A model generated the notes under the pieces. That model ran no database searches. It was not told where the DNA came from and worked only from the letters and a program-made list of their open reading frames with translations. Position numbers and translations under genes: made by a program. Positions 1 to 10,753 of a DNA stretch of 64,000 bases are shown piece after piece. The stretch spans positions 36,917 through 100,916 of the forward strand of contig RMBW01000117.1 in assembly GCA_004009845.1 (NCBI GenBank). Direction: 5' to 3'. The number at the start of each line of letters is the position of its first letter. The first letter of the stretch is position 1. This stretch comes from Davidsoniella eucalypti. Lineage: Eukaryota > Ascomycota > Sordariomycetes > Microascales > Ceratocystidaceae.

Positions 1-1106
1 ACCCCTAATGTAGTATCTGAGCCCAATGCGGTCGACGGCACTTTCAATCCCTTTCCGACATTTGCTTACGCCGGCTCTCTGCGTCCTTTGTATCCTCTGT
101 CGCCGCACCGCAAGGTTCCTACGTCGATTCCTCACCCTGAGTGGTCGCAAGATGGTATCCCCAAGTATAACCGGGCCATGCAGAGACCTAGCCGCATTGA
201 GATCCTCGATGCCGCTGGTATCGCTGCCATGCGCAAGGTCTGCAGACTTGCCCGTGAGGTTTTAGATGTTGCTGCCGCCGCTGCCGTTCCTGGTGTGACG
301 ACCGACTACATTGACGAGATCGTCCATAAGGCTTGCATTGAACGTAACGTAAGTCGTCCTAGGGTGGTTTTAAGCTGAATACCTGCTAACATCTAGTTCA
401 TAGTCGTACCCGTCGCCTCTGAACTACAACCACTTCCCCAAGTCTGTCTGCACGTCACCCAACGAAGTCATTTGCCACGGCATTCCAGATCAGCGCGTGC
501 TCAAGAACGGTGACATCTTGAACATCGATGTGACCCTCTTCCACGAGGGATACCATGGTGACCTTAACGAAACTTACTACATCGGCGAGAAGGCCAAGGC
601 GGACCCCGACTCGGTTCGTGTCACTGAGTGTGCCAGAGAATGCTTAGATCTTGCCATCAAGGCCGTTAAGCCTGGTGTTCTCTTCCGTGAGTTCGGAAAC
701 ATCATTGAGCAACACGCCAAGACTCGTGACTGCAGTGTTATCCGTACCTACTGCGGCCATGGCATCAATAAGCTCTTCCACTGCCCCCCTAACATCCCCC
801 ATTATGCTAAGAACAAGACCGTTGGCGAGGCTAAGCCTGGTATGACCTTCACTATCGAGCCCATGGTGGCTCTGGGCAAGTACCGCGATATAACTTGGCC
901 CGACAACTGGACTAGCACTACGATAGACGGAAAGCGCACCGCCCAGTTCGGTAAGTCAAACACAAGCGCTCGATTTTTCGTCTGTTATATATTGTTTACT
1001 AACAGTGATTCCAGAGCACACCCTGCTAGTCACCGAAGACGGCGTCGAAATCTTGACTGCTCGGTTGCCAAACTCTCCTGGTGGAGCTATTGAAATGCCA
1101 AAATAG
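1..1106 (+). CDS. MAP1: methionine aminopeptidase type 1 (5' partial)
   Basis: Removes the initiator methionine from nascent cytosolic proteins; a metal-dependent M24-family peptidase that associates with ribosomes. The frame is already open at base 1, so the N-terminal zinc-finger part lies outside the window. Exons are 1-348, 404-950 and 1015-1106, giving 328 visible residues. The first intron is GTAAGT...GCTAAC...CATAG; the second is GTAAGT...CCAG. All five family metal ligands are present: Asp in IDVTLF, Asp in HGDLNETY, His in CGHGIN, Glu in TIEPM and Glu in QFEHTLLV, plus the conserved CHGIPD histidine. The C-terminus LPNSPGGAIEMPK matches the usual fungal ending. An acceptor at 396 in intron 1 was considered but would shift the frame. 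Identity is secure; only the start is missing. Confidence 0.95.
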
Positions 1107-1612
1107 ACCCTATTTAGTTCATGAAATAAGCTTTCCTCTCAGAGATGAAGAAAATACAAAATAATGACGTATAAAACAAGGAAAATAAAAGCAAATTCAG
1201 TACATAATGTGTGATGCTACTTTTTGAATAAGAAGTTTGATGCGCCACATTCCCGGATTCGATGGTGGGTTGTGGCTGAAGTTAGTAGATGATATAGTTG
1301 CTCCCATCTACGAATGCAATTAATCAATCGTATTGTTGTTCGTCTGAATCACCAGGAAATACATGCGGTTAGCCATATCTGTATAGCATTCAGCATAGCT
1401 GTCCAAATATCTTTGAGCTGTGTGCAGTTAAAGCTGTATTCTAGGAGGTATAGTCTGGCTTTAGAGTCTTGCTTCTTGTCGACAAACAATATAGACGCTG
1501 ACATGATCGTCTTTCTATTAGTAGTTGAAGCCCGCAAGTTAGAAGCTGGAAGGCCGTTTTGAACTGTCCATAGTCGTAGTTACCCAACAGTAGTTTGCTA
1601 TTCGGATGCATA
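1107..1612. other. intergenic, 3' flank of MAP1
   Basis: AT-rich sequence between the MAP1 stop codon and the left terminal repeat of the transposon. The first 100 bases presumably hold the MAP1 3' UTR (A-rich, several AATAAA-like words). Short open frames here have no recognisable protein content. Confidence 0.5.
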
Positions 1613-1910
1613 TCTAGGCACTATAGGAAAAAACTATTTTACACCGCCTTTTATATTTGGCACACCGCTTCCAAAAAAAGAAAACTACACCTGAACACAC
1701 CGCTATTTTTCTGATATTTTGAAGATGAATAATAGACTGAAAACCCCCACCAACTTATAATCTATCAATCATCAATAATAGACATATAGCTAGCTATCTG
1801 GTAAGTTACTAGCTATCTCAAATCATGAAACTAGAAAGACCCTTCTTGTATATCTGCTAATTTATAAGTAAAAATGTCACAACCATCTAGCCCTCAGCAT
1901 TGTCTTACCA

Positions 1911-3910
1911 ATGTCTCTCTGGCGCTTCGTCCTGCTTCTTCTGCACAACCTTCCCACAGATGACGGCTTATCTTCACCCTCTGTACTTCTTATGAATGAA
2001 CCTCCAGCTAGCCATCGGCTTATGTCAGGTCCCTTGTATGAAACAATTCAAGACTTGGGATCAGATTTGAAAGATTGGGCAAGCCGAACCGGATTTTCTG
2101 TGGTCAAGGCTAGAGCTTCAAATTATGTGGCAGGAAAAGCCACAACTGTGGATTTCTGCTGTGAAAGGGGACATTTTAGAGGGTTTAAGAGAACAATCCG
2201 CACAACTTCCACAATCAAGGCCGTGTTCTTCCCGATGACATGAAGGCTCGGATTGAGATTTTGGCTGCTAACTCTAAAACCAAGCCTCTTGAGATTTTTA
2301 GCACATTGAAGAAAGAATTTCCAACAGGTGTCTTCACTCTAGTTGATGTAAGAAACTTTCGGCGGAGGCTTAAAAAAGCAGATCAACAAGGTTATAGCCC
2401 AACTCAAAGTGTATTCCACATTGCCAAATTCGAAGAAGGAGGTCCTGATGGCAATCTCTAGGGGCTATTCTTTTCATTTCCGTGGCAGCTTCTCATGCGG
2501 AAAAGGAACCCTCAAATCTTGTCCATGGGCTGCACATATAGCACCAACAAGTATAAGATGCCACTTTCCACAGGAACTCGCGTTACAAAGACAGATGGCA
2601 GTGCCCATTTCTATGCGGTAATCACTAATGAAAGGGTAGCTGAATACGAATAGTTGGTCCAGTGTATTAACTACACCCTACAACTTCACGACATCGAACA
2701 ACCACGTATAGCCATCGCGAACTTCGAAAAAGCTCTAAAGCCCGCCCTTAGAACACGCATGCCTGATATGAAACAACAGCTTCGTATTTTTCACATTAAT
2801 ACGAATGTTTAGAAACATTTCCAAAAAGAAAAGTGGTTACCGCATGGTCCCGAAGCTACTGGCAATGTTGGACAGCCGATTGTCCACGACTTTCATGGGC
2901 CAGTAACTTCAGATGCATTGGCAAATGAGCTACCAGATACCGACACTGGTGATGACGCTGCAGAATTCATTACCTCCGGTTTTGATGAACGGGTGATTCC
3001 AGTCCATTGCGAAGCAAAATACCATACACTGAGAAGGGGTTCTACCATCGTTGGCGCTATATGGTGTTTTTCAAGACTGAAGAAAAATTCCGAGAAGCTT
3101 TTGATAGGCTCCAATCTCAATTCAGAGATCAGGAACCTTTACTACACTATATCTCAAATGAGTACTTACCTATGTCAGCCTTCTCGGGGGTACCTTTGAG
3201 TTCGGAGTACCTCCCCCTCCGTCCAAAGACGGATTTTTTCCCCTTCGTCTTGGGTTCTCAAGAGCGACTAGTGCATATTCCCAATGCTCCTATCCATTCT
3301 CGTTTTCTTTTTCGATCTTCGATGCACCGTTTTGTGAGGCCTCAGCTCAGGAAGACACACTCACGCTCGATGGGCAGCCTCTTTGAAGATTCCGGATGCC
3401 CGACCCCGCGGCGTGGGAATCTTGTTGCTACTAGTTCTTCGGGGCTAGGAGATGGTGTCGTCCCGCATACAAAGCTATTGAGTTTGTCTAGCGGAGGACT
3501 TTAAGTACCTGTCCGGTAATCAATCCGGTGTCGTATGATCTTAGTGATTTCGGTAGACGTTAAATATAATCAAACCAAATCAAATGAAGTACTTACCTGT
3601 GTAGGGTCAGTGGGCTGGTTGTTTCATCAACTGTAACAGAAACTTATGGCCAGAGAACTACGTCTCCAACGGAATCTACACATAGAAATCTGAAGGGCTA
3701 TCTGAATAATAGCACTAAAGATCTGAAGAACTTGACTGACAGTATAAAGTAGCTCCTAGAAAATACCCATTTGTCTTATTGGCAGCAAGTAGCAGACCAA
3801 AGAGTGAAACTAAGAAGCACTCAATACTATTTGGCATGGTTAGGGTCCCTTAACCGTGAGGTATCTTACAATTGTGTTGACCGACCTTCTTACAACACAA
3901 CATAAACAAG
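1911..3910 (+). pseudogene. MULE transposase remnant (FAR1-like N-terminus and broken DDE core)
   Basis: Fragments in several frames line up with a MULE/FAR1-type transposase. At about 2040-2210 is the FAR1-like zinc region (LGSDLKDWASRTGFSVVKAR, then CERGHFRGFKRT). At about 2240-2460 comes the linker helix region. At 2500-2580 the first catalytic block reads ILSMGCTYSTNKYKMPL, where the family normally has Asp before Cys. At about 2710 the second block reads AIANFEKAL, where the Asp is Asn. Downstream of the nested repeat (from about 3600) the YGQRTTSPTES-like block and the following helices can still be traced through stops and shifts. At least four frame breaks plus two lost catalytic residues show a dead gene. 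The family assignment rests on motif recognition only. Confidence 0.75.
3176..3587 (+). repeat. SINE-like retroposed repeat, copy A, nested in the MULE
   Basis: 412 bp flanked by near-perfect 15-bp direct repeats, AGTACTTACCTATGT (3161-3175) and AGTACTTACCTGTGT (3588-3602), one mismatch. It shares its head (CTCGGGGG-TACCTTTGA...) with copies at 56511 and 57962, and its last 150 bp plus an AATCA-type tail with the 57962 copy. Compared with that copy it lacks two internal segments. The target duplication and simple-repeat tail are typical of LINE-driven retroposition. It interrupts the transposase remnant, so it inserted later than the MULE. Confidence 0.75.
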
Positions 3911-4442
3911 TTCTTCTCTCGAGATACTCCAAATCACAACGAATGTCCAAATAGTTAGCTGAACCACAGCCTTGTTCTGGCCGCTTTAGTTTGTAAATTG
4001 GCTTGCCATATGAAATTTAGGGAAAAGAAACTCTTACGAAAGAGGACACTAACCCGCTTTATTAGCTAGACTAAGATGCTGCTTTGGCTAATCCCCGTTG
4101 AGTCAGATATTGCTGGAGACCTTAAAAGTAGACCTAAAGGTGCTCCCAATAAGCGTAGAGTTTGTGTGCCTTGCCTGCTAAATTTAGCTGGACCTTGATT
4201 AGTTAACTGCTTGCTTCTTACTTATATCCATACTTTTTAATTCATATTTTTAGCTTAGTTATAATGCCCCAATATTTTGCTTTTTATAATGAATTTCCTA
4301 ATTCATATAATATTCTTCTTGTAATGTAACTAGCAAGATTGAGGGGCAGTTTTTCAAAAAACGGCAGAAAAGGCTAAGGGTAAGAAACCCTACGGTTCAT
4401 CTCCTAATTGGGACAAGCGGGTTTTCTCTCATAGTGCCTAGA

Positions 4443-4968
4443 CACACATTAAATAGTGCCTATATTCACTCGGGTATTCTATATATTCTAAAGTGGCTGT
4501 CGTCCCTATTTGAGCTTTAGCTGGCTGACCCATTAAGTCTGACTCTCCCCGCCCTGTCTAGTCGCCTGCCAAATTGGCGCAAAAAATCATTCCCAGCAAT
4601 AGTTTACTTAGTACATGCACTTAGACTGTTTGCTGTCAATGCTAGCCTAGGCAACTTACCCGCCGCCCACTTCTTTACGCTTCTTTATTTTACCACCTTG
4701 AACTCCCAAAGCCGCCACGTAGAGCCATTCACTTCCATCCTGCTGTCAAAACCTTGTTTGGGCAAGAACTTGTTACTATTAATCATTCAAATTCCCTTTC
4801 TTTTTTCCTTGCCGCCTTAGATCACGATATTCTTTTCCTTACATTGAACCTTTCCAGTCACGATACTCTCACCCCGAACGCCATCGCCGTTCCTATTCAT
4901 TCTGTTTCTCGATACACACTCTCTCTGATTAATTCGCCTGGTCCGTAACTCGATACAACATCGCCAAA
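4443..4968 (+). promoter_or_regulatory. upstream region of ERV14
   Basis: AT-rich then CT-rich leader directly before the ERV14 start codon; pyrimidine tracts at about 4780-4930 are typical of fungal transcription start regions. No specific operator could be recognised. Confidence 0.35.
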
Positions 4969-5783
4969 ATGTCCGGAGAAGCCTGGCTCTATCTGTTGTC
5001 AGTGTTGATCAATGCCGTCAACCTGTTCCTCCAAGTCTTCTTCACCATTATGTACAGCGATCTCGAATGGTAAGAACCCCCCCCCCCTCTACCCTACTTG
5101 GCTACCGTCCAATTTTCACCGAACAAAACACATCGCTGGCTGTTTCGGATATACGGATTTTCTGTGTCTGGCCCATGTGATGCATGGCTTAGAAGAGAAA
5201 AAAAGACCACATATTGGTTGGCCCTCTTCTACCGAGTGTCTAGCCCCTCCATCCCATCTTGTTTGTGCATTGAAACGATATACTAACCACCAACCGTTTG
5301 TCTTGCGCTTAGTGACTACATCAACCCTATCGACCTTTGCAACCGCCTGAACACCTACATCGTCCCTGAAGCTGCCGTCCACGGTTTCCTAACTCTGCTG
5401 TTCCTCATAAATGGCTACTGGCTGCCACTGATTCTCAACCTGCCACTGCTCATCTGGAATGTGAAGAAGTAAGTTCCATAGGCCCGTCCAACGTTATTAT
5501 CTTCAAGTAAAACCCTTACTAACACTAGCTTTGTAGAATCTTCGACAATGTCCATCTTCTGGATGCTACTGAGATTTTCCGTAAACTCAATGTCCACAAG
5601 AAGGTTTGTACCTTATCACTATATAGACATCATGTCTACACTTGTTTCACATTACGTTGAGCGATTCTAACTATTCATGTTCATATATAGGAGTCCTTCT
5701 CCAAGCTAGCCTTCCACCTGGTCATGTTCTTCTTCTACCTGTACAGCATGATCATCGCTTTAATCAAGGACGAATCCAGCTAA
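4969..5783 (+). CDS. ERV14: cornichon / Erv14 ER-vesicle cargo receptor
   Basis: Small polytopic ER membrane protein that loads transmembrane cargo into COPII vesicles. Four exons, 4969-5069, 5313-5468, 5537-5603 and 5691-5783, give 138 residues, the usual family length. The protein begins MSGEAWLYLLSVLINAVNL and carries the cornichon signature around CDYINPIDLCNRLN, then ATEIFRKLNVHKKESF, and a last hydrophobic helix ending IKDESS. Three or four membrane segments are visible. Intron 1 (243 nt) is long for this window and begins after a run of Cs; introns 2 (68 nt) and 3 (87 nt) are ordinary. All junctions keep the frame and restore conserved residues (E-C-D at junction 1, V-K-K-I-F at junction 2). 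It lies tandem with and upstream of PRP17. Identification is secure. Confidence 0.96.
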
Positions 5784-6871
5784 ACGGCTCGCCGATAACC
5801 CGTTCATCTTGTGTCCTTCAAACATCTCAATTTACCGGCCTGTTTATCTCGCGGCTCTCCTACCAACTTAGACTCACGATGGGAAGATAAGAATGGTCAT
5901 ACGATCACCAAGCCGATGTCTTTAGTACATTCACCAGCGCTAAATCGAGCTAATAGCATGTGTTCGAGCCCATCTACAATTCGCAGTTTCACGACGCCGA
6001 AGTCTTCCATCACAACACGTTGGCCTACTAGTCACGTATCTTTTCCCCCTTGTTCTACTAGCGAGATCGATCTCTCATATTTCCTTTTTTTTCTTTCCTG
6101 TTTTTGGATATCCACACTGGCCAATTATAAACCACCCAGGCAACTTGGGAGGATGAATACCAACTATGATGACATCTATGTATGCTGCCTATTCTATGAC
6201 ACAAGACTCTTCCTTTTCATGTCTAGCTTCTCGGGGGTCTAGTAAATATGCTACGTCTGCTCAATTTCTCCACTGTGAATAGATATGCTTCCATTAATGG
6301 ATATAATCAACTCGGCATCTTGCTGTACCGTTTTCTCTCGTTATGGTGTGCGGGGTTAATTCAACAAATAGCTGACAGGCTTTGTCGTTTCACAACCCTA
6401 GTCGCAGCTCTTACTATTGAGATGCTTTATAATTGTATATATTGATTTACTGGTATACATTCAGAATCATACGAAATCAAAAATCGACGTTGGCAATTAT
6501 TACTTGTCATATCGCATAGTCCAACAAATTCCACTCATAGCTAAGCTCTAACATGCTCGCATGATCACATGCACATTATACATACATGTACCAATCATTG
6601 TGCGTTCAGGCCTCTCTAAAAAGTGGACCCAAGGCTGTTGTCTGTCTTTTTCTTGTTATGCGCAAAGCGGCAAGGCTGTATGCGCATACTTTTTTTTAGT
6701 ACTTTTCGTCGATTGTTTGTCGACAAGCACATTTATCTTGCATACCGCCTCGCTATACCAACTAACTTTAAATCGCGACAAACCACTTTACCGCGCCAAT
6801 ACCCAGACAATCTCCCTCAGCCTTGACGTTTAAAACACCGCGATATATCGAGTTACAAATAATACAGCATA
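5784..6871. other. intergenic, ERV14 3' flank and PRP17 upstream region
   Basis: About 1.1 kb. The left half would hold the ERV14 3' UTR. The right part (from about 6550) is the PRP17 upstream region. Open frames such as 5811-6242 and 6561-6833 are low in coding character and are not called. Confidence 0.4.
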
Positions 6872-8530
6872 ATGGCTAATCTCGACAAGTTCCCGGCTAA
6901 CATGGCGCCGAAGGACGCTCTGATTGTCAGAGAACAAGCGCCGGCATCACATGCCATGGACATATATAGTGGCGATCAGCTCACTCAGCCTTCAGCCGGC
7001 CCTTCAAATCCATTTGCGCAAGACGATCCCAAAAAGCGCAAAAACAACATCTTAACGGGCTTTGCGCAAGAGACGCTTGTCAGCGAACACGCTTTCCGCG
7101 CAAAGCATAGAGCTGTTGAGCGTCGTGGCGGCCCGGAAAGAGAGTTCAGATCAGCTACAGATGTGAAGAAGGAAGCTGCGCAAATACGTAGTACACGTGA
7201 AAAGAAGGGCGATGCGACCATCGTCGAAGGCGCAGGTGCCTACGTGGGACCTTGGGCCAAGTACAAGCCAAAGTACCATGACGTTGTCGATGGTGAAGAG
7301 CTCGCTAGCGATGAGGAATACGAGGAGATTGAGGTGACTGATGACGAGAACGTTGTTGCTAGTGGAGCTATCACATCGGCGCCAAAGATCGCCCTCGAGC
7401 GCAGAAAAGAAGTCGAAAGTTTGGGAGAGGAAACCACCACCTTCTACGGCTCAGAAGAATACGATTACCAAGGGCGTACATACAGTAAGTTCACAGAGTC
7501 TCACTACTTATCAATCTGGCTCTTGACTAACGTTTCTCTTTCTATAGTGCACATTCCACAGGACCTCAGTGTCGATCTTCGAAAAGAGCCCGGATCCATA
7601 CCAACATTTATCCCGAAAAAGCAAATTCATGCGTGGAAAGATTGCAAACAAGCTGTCACGGGCATCCGACTATTTCCAAAGTCTTCACACCTACTACTTG
7701 CCGCTGGCGCCGACTCTACGATCCGGATATACGATGTATACCACTCGCGCGAACTTTTGCGTTCGTACCAAGGACATACCAAGGCGTTATCAGACATTCA
7801 TTTCAATCACGATGGCACCAAGTTTATGAGCTGCTCGTGGGATCGCACAATGAAACTCTGGGACACTGAAACTGGCCAATGTATCTCCAAGTTTTCAAAC
7901 GGAAAGACTGCCCATGTAATCAGGTGGAACAACATGTCAGTAGACCACCATAACGAATTCATTGCTGGCATGTCAAACAACAACATTATACAATATGACA
8001 CACGCCAAGGCAATGAAATCATCCAAGACTACAATCACCACTTGTCCGACATCACAACACTGGAGTTCTTGGATGAGGGCCGTCGTTTCATGAGTTCGTC
8101 CAACGATAAGACAGTACGTGCTTGGGATTATGGTATTCCTGTCCCAACAAAAATCATTGCGGAGGTCGACATGTTCGCATATACTCGTAGCTGTCTACAT
8201 CCCAATGGAAAGCATGTACTATACCAGAGTGGCGATAACTCTATTCTAGCATATTCCACCGGTGACAAGATTCGCCAGAACAGAAAGAAATGCTGGAAGG
8301 GACATCACACTGCTGGTACAGCAATCGATGTCACGGTTAGTCCGGATGGACAATATGTCACAAGTGGTGACTCGGCTGGATTCCTTGTATTTTGGGATTT
8401 CAAGAAGGGTGCCATGTTACACAAGCTTCAGGCTGGTAACAAGGCGCTCACATGCGTAGTCTGGTCAGAGCAAGAGACATCAAAGGTCTTCACAGCCAGT
8501 CAAGACGGTCATATTCGTCTTTGGGATTAA
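6872..8530 (+). CDS. PRP17: pre-mRNA-processing factor 17 (WD40 splicing factor)
   Basis: Prp17/Cdc40 acts in the second step of splicing. Exons 6872-7484 and 7548-8530 give 531 residues. The N-terminal 200 residues are the charged, poorly structured Prp17 region (NPFAQDDPKKRKN, GAYVGPWAKYK, then an acidic stretch), followed by RTYMHIPQDL and a seven-blade WD40 propeller from about residue 225 to the end, closing with GHIRLWD. Typical WD dipeptides can be read in SCSWDRTMKLWD, NDKTVRAWD and FLVFWD. The intron (63 nt, GTAAGT...TTGACTAAC...TATAG) is a multiple of three with no in-frame stop, so retention would add 21 residues without breaking the frame. The start ATG is the first in frame and is followed by a conserved-looking N-terminus. 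Very likely correct. Confidence 0.95.
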   Translation: MANLDKFPANMAPKDALIVREQAPASHAMDIYSGDQLTQPSAGPSNPFAQDDPKKRKNNILTGFAQETLVSEHAFRAKHRAVERRGGPEREFRSATDVKKEAAQIRSTREKKGDATIVEGAGAYVGPWAKYKPKYHDVVDGEELASDEEYEEIEVTDDENVVASGAITSAPKIALERRKEVESLGEETTTFYGSEEYDYQGRTYSKFTESHYLSIWLLTNVSLSIVHIPQDLSVDLRKEPGSIPTFIPKKQIHAWKDCKQAVTGIRLFPKSSHLLLAAGADSTIRIYDVYHSRELLRSYQGHTKALSDIHFNHDGTKFMSCSWDRTMKLWDTETGQCISKFSNGKTAHVIRWNNMSVDHHNEFIAGMSNNNIIQYDTRQGNEIIQDYNHHLSDITTLEFLDEGRRFMSSSNDKTVRAWDYGIPVPTKIIAEVDMFAYTRSCLHPNGKHVLYQSGDNSILAYSTGDKIRQNRKKCWKGHHTAGTAIDVTVSPDGQYVTSGDSAGFLVFWDFKKGAMLHKLQAGNKALTCVVWSEQETSKVFTASQDGHIRLWD

Positions 8531-9502
8531 ATATCATAGTGCTGAATCAAGACATTATTCTATATGTGGCCATTCCGCATATCAGGACCGGAAACTACAT
8601 TCACAACTCCCTAAAACACTATATTTTGTGACAAAATTTGCACGCACGAGTATCTACATTCAAAAAGTAAGAAAAGAAAGGAAGATCTGCCGCGAATTAA
8701 TAATAAAAAAGACAAATGAGATGCATTGGGGATAAATTGCATGCAAAGAACTAGCTAACTAAGAACACTTTAGAGAAAGGATCCCAAAATAAACAAAACT
8801 CCGAGTCAGCCCAATTATGAGAAGAGCAAAATAAAACACAGATGATGACCTAAACAATCAACCAAGACAAAGGAAACAGAAGTTGAACACAAGGGGGAAA
8901 AAAAAGAAAGGAAAAAAGACGATAAAAGCAAGCACTAGTTAAGCCGGACAAGCGGGAACTAGACAGTGATGAAACATGAGAAAGACAGAGCTCGATGTTT
9001 CTTTTGAGAGAGGGGAAGCAAAGAAGCGAGAGAAATAAACAAAATGAATGTGTAGTGCGTGTGGAAAAAGAGAGGGTGAATATCGGCAGCAAAAAGGACA
9101 GTCAGTGGCTCCTTGTTTCGATATGAACATCGATCATGCGCCTGAAAGCCGGATGCTGCAAGACAATCAAGCAGAAGCAAAGCTTTCGTATATAGCATGG
9201 ATAATGGACAAGTATCATGACTGATTCATGTTTATCACATGGTACATGGTATATTGCATGTGGGCAAAAGGAGCGGGTTAGGTGTACATTATTGAGGGTT
9301 ATGGTCAGCCAACCAACCAAGTAATAGAAAAGTATTGTACAAGTCGAGAACAACGGAAACACAATTCCTAGTGTCTAATACAATGTTCTTCGTGTTTTTG
9401 TTTTTGATATCTGGGCTTTTTTTTATGCTGAAACAAGCACGCCAGATTCAGGACTGAAGAAGAAGTAGGATCACAAACGCTTGCCAGAAGCTTTATTTGC
9501 AT
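8531..9502. other. convergent intergenic region PRP17 / F-box gene
   Basis: Strongly purine-rich on the plus strand between 8650 and 9100 (many A/G runs). This is the 3' flank of both neighbours, which point towards each other. Minus-strand open frames at 8850-9362 reflect the C/T-rich complement and are not genes. Confidence 0.45.
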
Positions 9503-10753
9503 TTAGTTCTTCTTGATGGGCGCCGTGAATCGGTGTTGGCAATCTGGGCACGTCGACTCTGTTGTCTTTTGGTTGACTCGGCTACAGTTGCACACCCAGA
9601 TTTCGTGGCGTGCCTTAGTGGTGATCAAGTCTCCGGCATTATGGAGCCCGTGGTGTATGCCACAATCCAAGCAGTAGCGGCGTAGAGTGACAGCCTGTAT
9701 TTGAGGGGTCGTAGTCCGAGGCGCGGGTTCCTGCGTTAAAGGCGCAACCTTGAGCGGCATAGTAGATGTAGCAGTCACGGCTTCTTCGCCGGTAGATTCC
9801 GACTCCGATTTGTCTGATGCTAATGCTTCAGAATCATCAGCCTTGTCTGAAGACTCGACTTCCGGTTCGGTAGGGCATGGCTTCCACGTGCCACTCGAAG
9901 TGTCCTGGTAGAACTGGACGTAGCCTTGGTCTGCATCGAAGTGGGCAGGGCCCCGGACACGGAAGCATACATAGCAAGCGAAGTTACCAGGATGCTCTTG
10001 GCCATTGACGATTCCTGGCCAATGGCGTCGGAAGTGGTTTTCTGCGGTCATGACGTAGGCAAACTTGTCATCGAATGGCGCGGCCTGTGGGCTAACTATA
10101 CGGTTGAAAAAAGTGCTGACTTGCGAAAGAGATATCAACGACTTGTAGTCTAGGTGGCTGAAGACCATGCTCCGCAGCTCAGGTGGGATTTTCTCGAAGC
10201 CGACGGCAGGCGAAGATGAAGAGGCTATGGAAGAGATGTCGTCGACGATAGGCGCTAGAGCAGAGCCAATGTCAATGCATGACCGGGGAATCGACGAGCT
10301 GGAATTAGCAGCAGCAGCAGCAGCAAAGTTCATGGAGCTTCGACGAGAGACGCTGGGCGTAGGCAGGCGAGCGGAGATAACGCGACGCCGCTTGGGGGAC
10401 TGGACTGGAGATTCGTCGCCGTCACGGCTATACGGGCGCCGTTTCCTGGGTGATAACGGCTCTCTCTGGCGTTTCATGGCCGTAGATAGTGAGCTAGAGC
10501 TGGCCTTGGGGCTCAGGATACCGGGCACAACAACAGATTGGTTTTGCGATGGAGACTCAATATCCTTGTTTGCGCTAGAGACTATGGGCGAGGATGGGTG
10601 ATCGGTACAAGAGACAACAGCCGATTTGAGACTAGTATCCTCGTTACAGAGAACGTCGGATAAGAAGGCCTTGGTAGTGGCCATCTTGGGAACGTATGAA
10701 GGTGCAAAAATAGCTTTAAGAAAGCGTAAAGTGTGTGTTGTTACAAGTGCCAA
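9503..10753 (-). CDS. F-box domain protein with C-terminal Cys-rich segment
   Basis: 416 residues, no intron. An F-box is visible at about residues 187-222 (EKIPPELRSMVFSHLDYKSL), suggesting a substrate adaptor of an SCF ubiquitin ligase. The N-terminal half is Ser/Pro-rich with two basic clusters that could be nuclear signals (KRQREPLSPRKRRP, SPKRRRV) and a short alanine run. After the F-box come CYVCFRVRGPAHF and, near the C-terminus, CLDCGIHHGLH and CNCSR...CPDC, pairs of cysteines that look metal binding; this layout recurs in fungal F-box proteins of unknown target. The first ATG is at 10753; the ATG at residue 24 (10684, MATTKAFL) is a credible alternative and the first 23 residues may not be translated. 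Convergent with PRP17. Confidence 0.85.
   Translation of the reverse strand: MALVTTHTLRFLKAIFAPSYVPKMATTKAFLSDVLCNEDTSLKSAVVSCTDHPSSPIVSSANKDIESPSQNQSVVVPGILSPKASSSSLSTAMKRQREPLSPRKRRPYSRDGDESPVQSPKRRRVISARLPTPSVSRRSSMNFAAAAAANSSSSIPRSCIDIGSALAPIVDDISSIASSSSPAVGFEKIPPELRSMVFSHLDYKSLISLSQVSTFFNRIVSPQAAPFDDKFAYVMTAENHFRRHWPGIVNGQEHPGNFACYVCFRVRGPAHFDADQGYVQFYQDTSSGTWKPCPTEPEVESSDKADDSEALASDKSESESTGEEAVTATSTMPLKVAPLTQEPAPRTTTPQIQAVTLRRYCLDCGIHHGLHNAGDLITTKARHEIWVCNCSRVNQKTTESTCPDCQHRFTAPIKKN

Larger units (their letters stand above)
1613..4442. mobile_element. decayed MULE-type DNA transposon with terminal inverted repeats
   Basis: About 2.8 kb. The left end starts TCTAGGCACTATAGG (from 1613) and the right end reads, inverted, TCTAGGCACTATGAG (ending 4442). 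Over 22 bp the two ends match at 19 positions, including the first 12. Between them lie remnants of a Mutator-like (MULE) transposase on the plus strand. A convincing 8-9 bp target duplication is not visible, as expected if the flanks have diverged. A second, shorter copy of ATAGTGCCT sits just outside at about 4452. A SINE-like repeat is inserted inside at 3176-3587. No other gene is carried. The element cannot move by itself because the transposase is broken. Confidence 0.75.
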
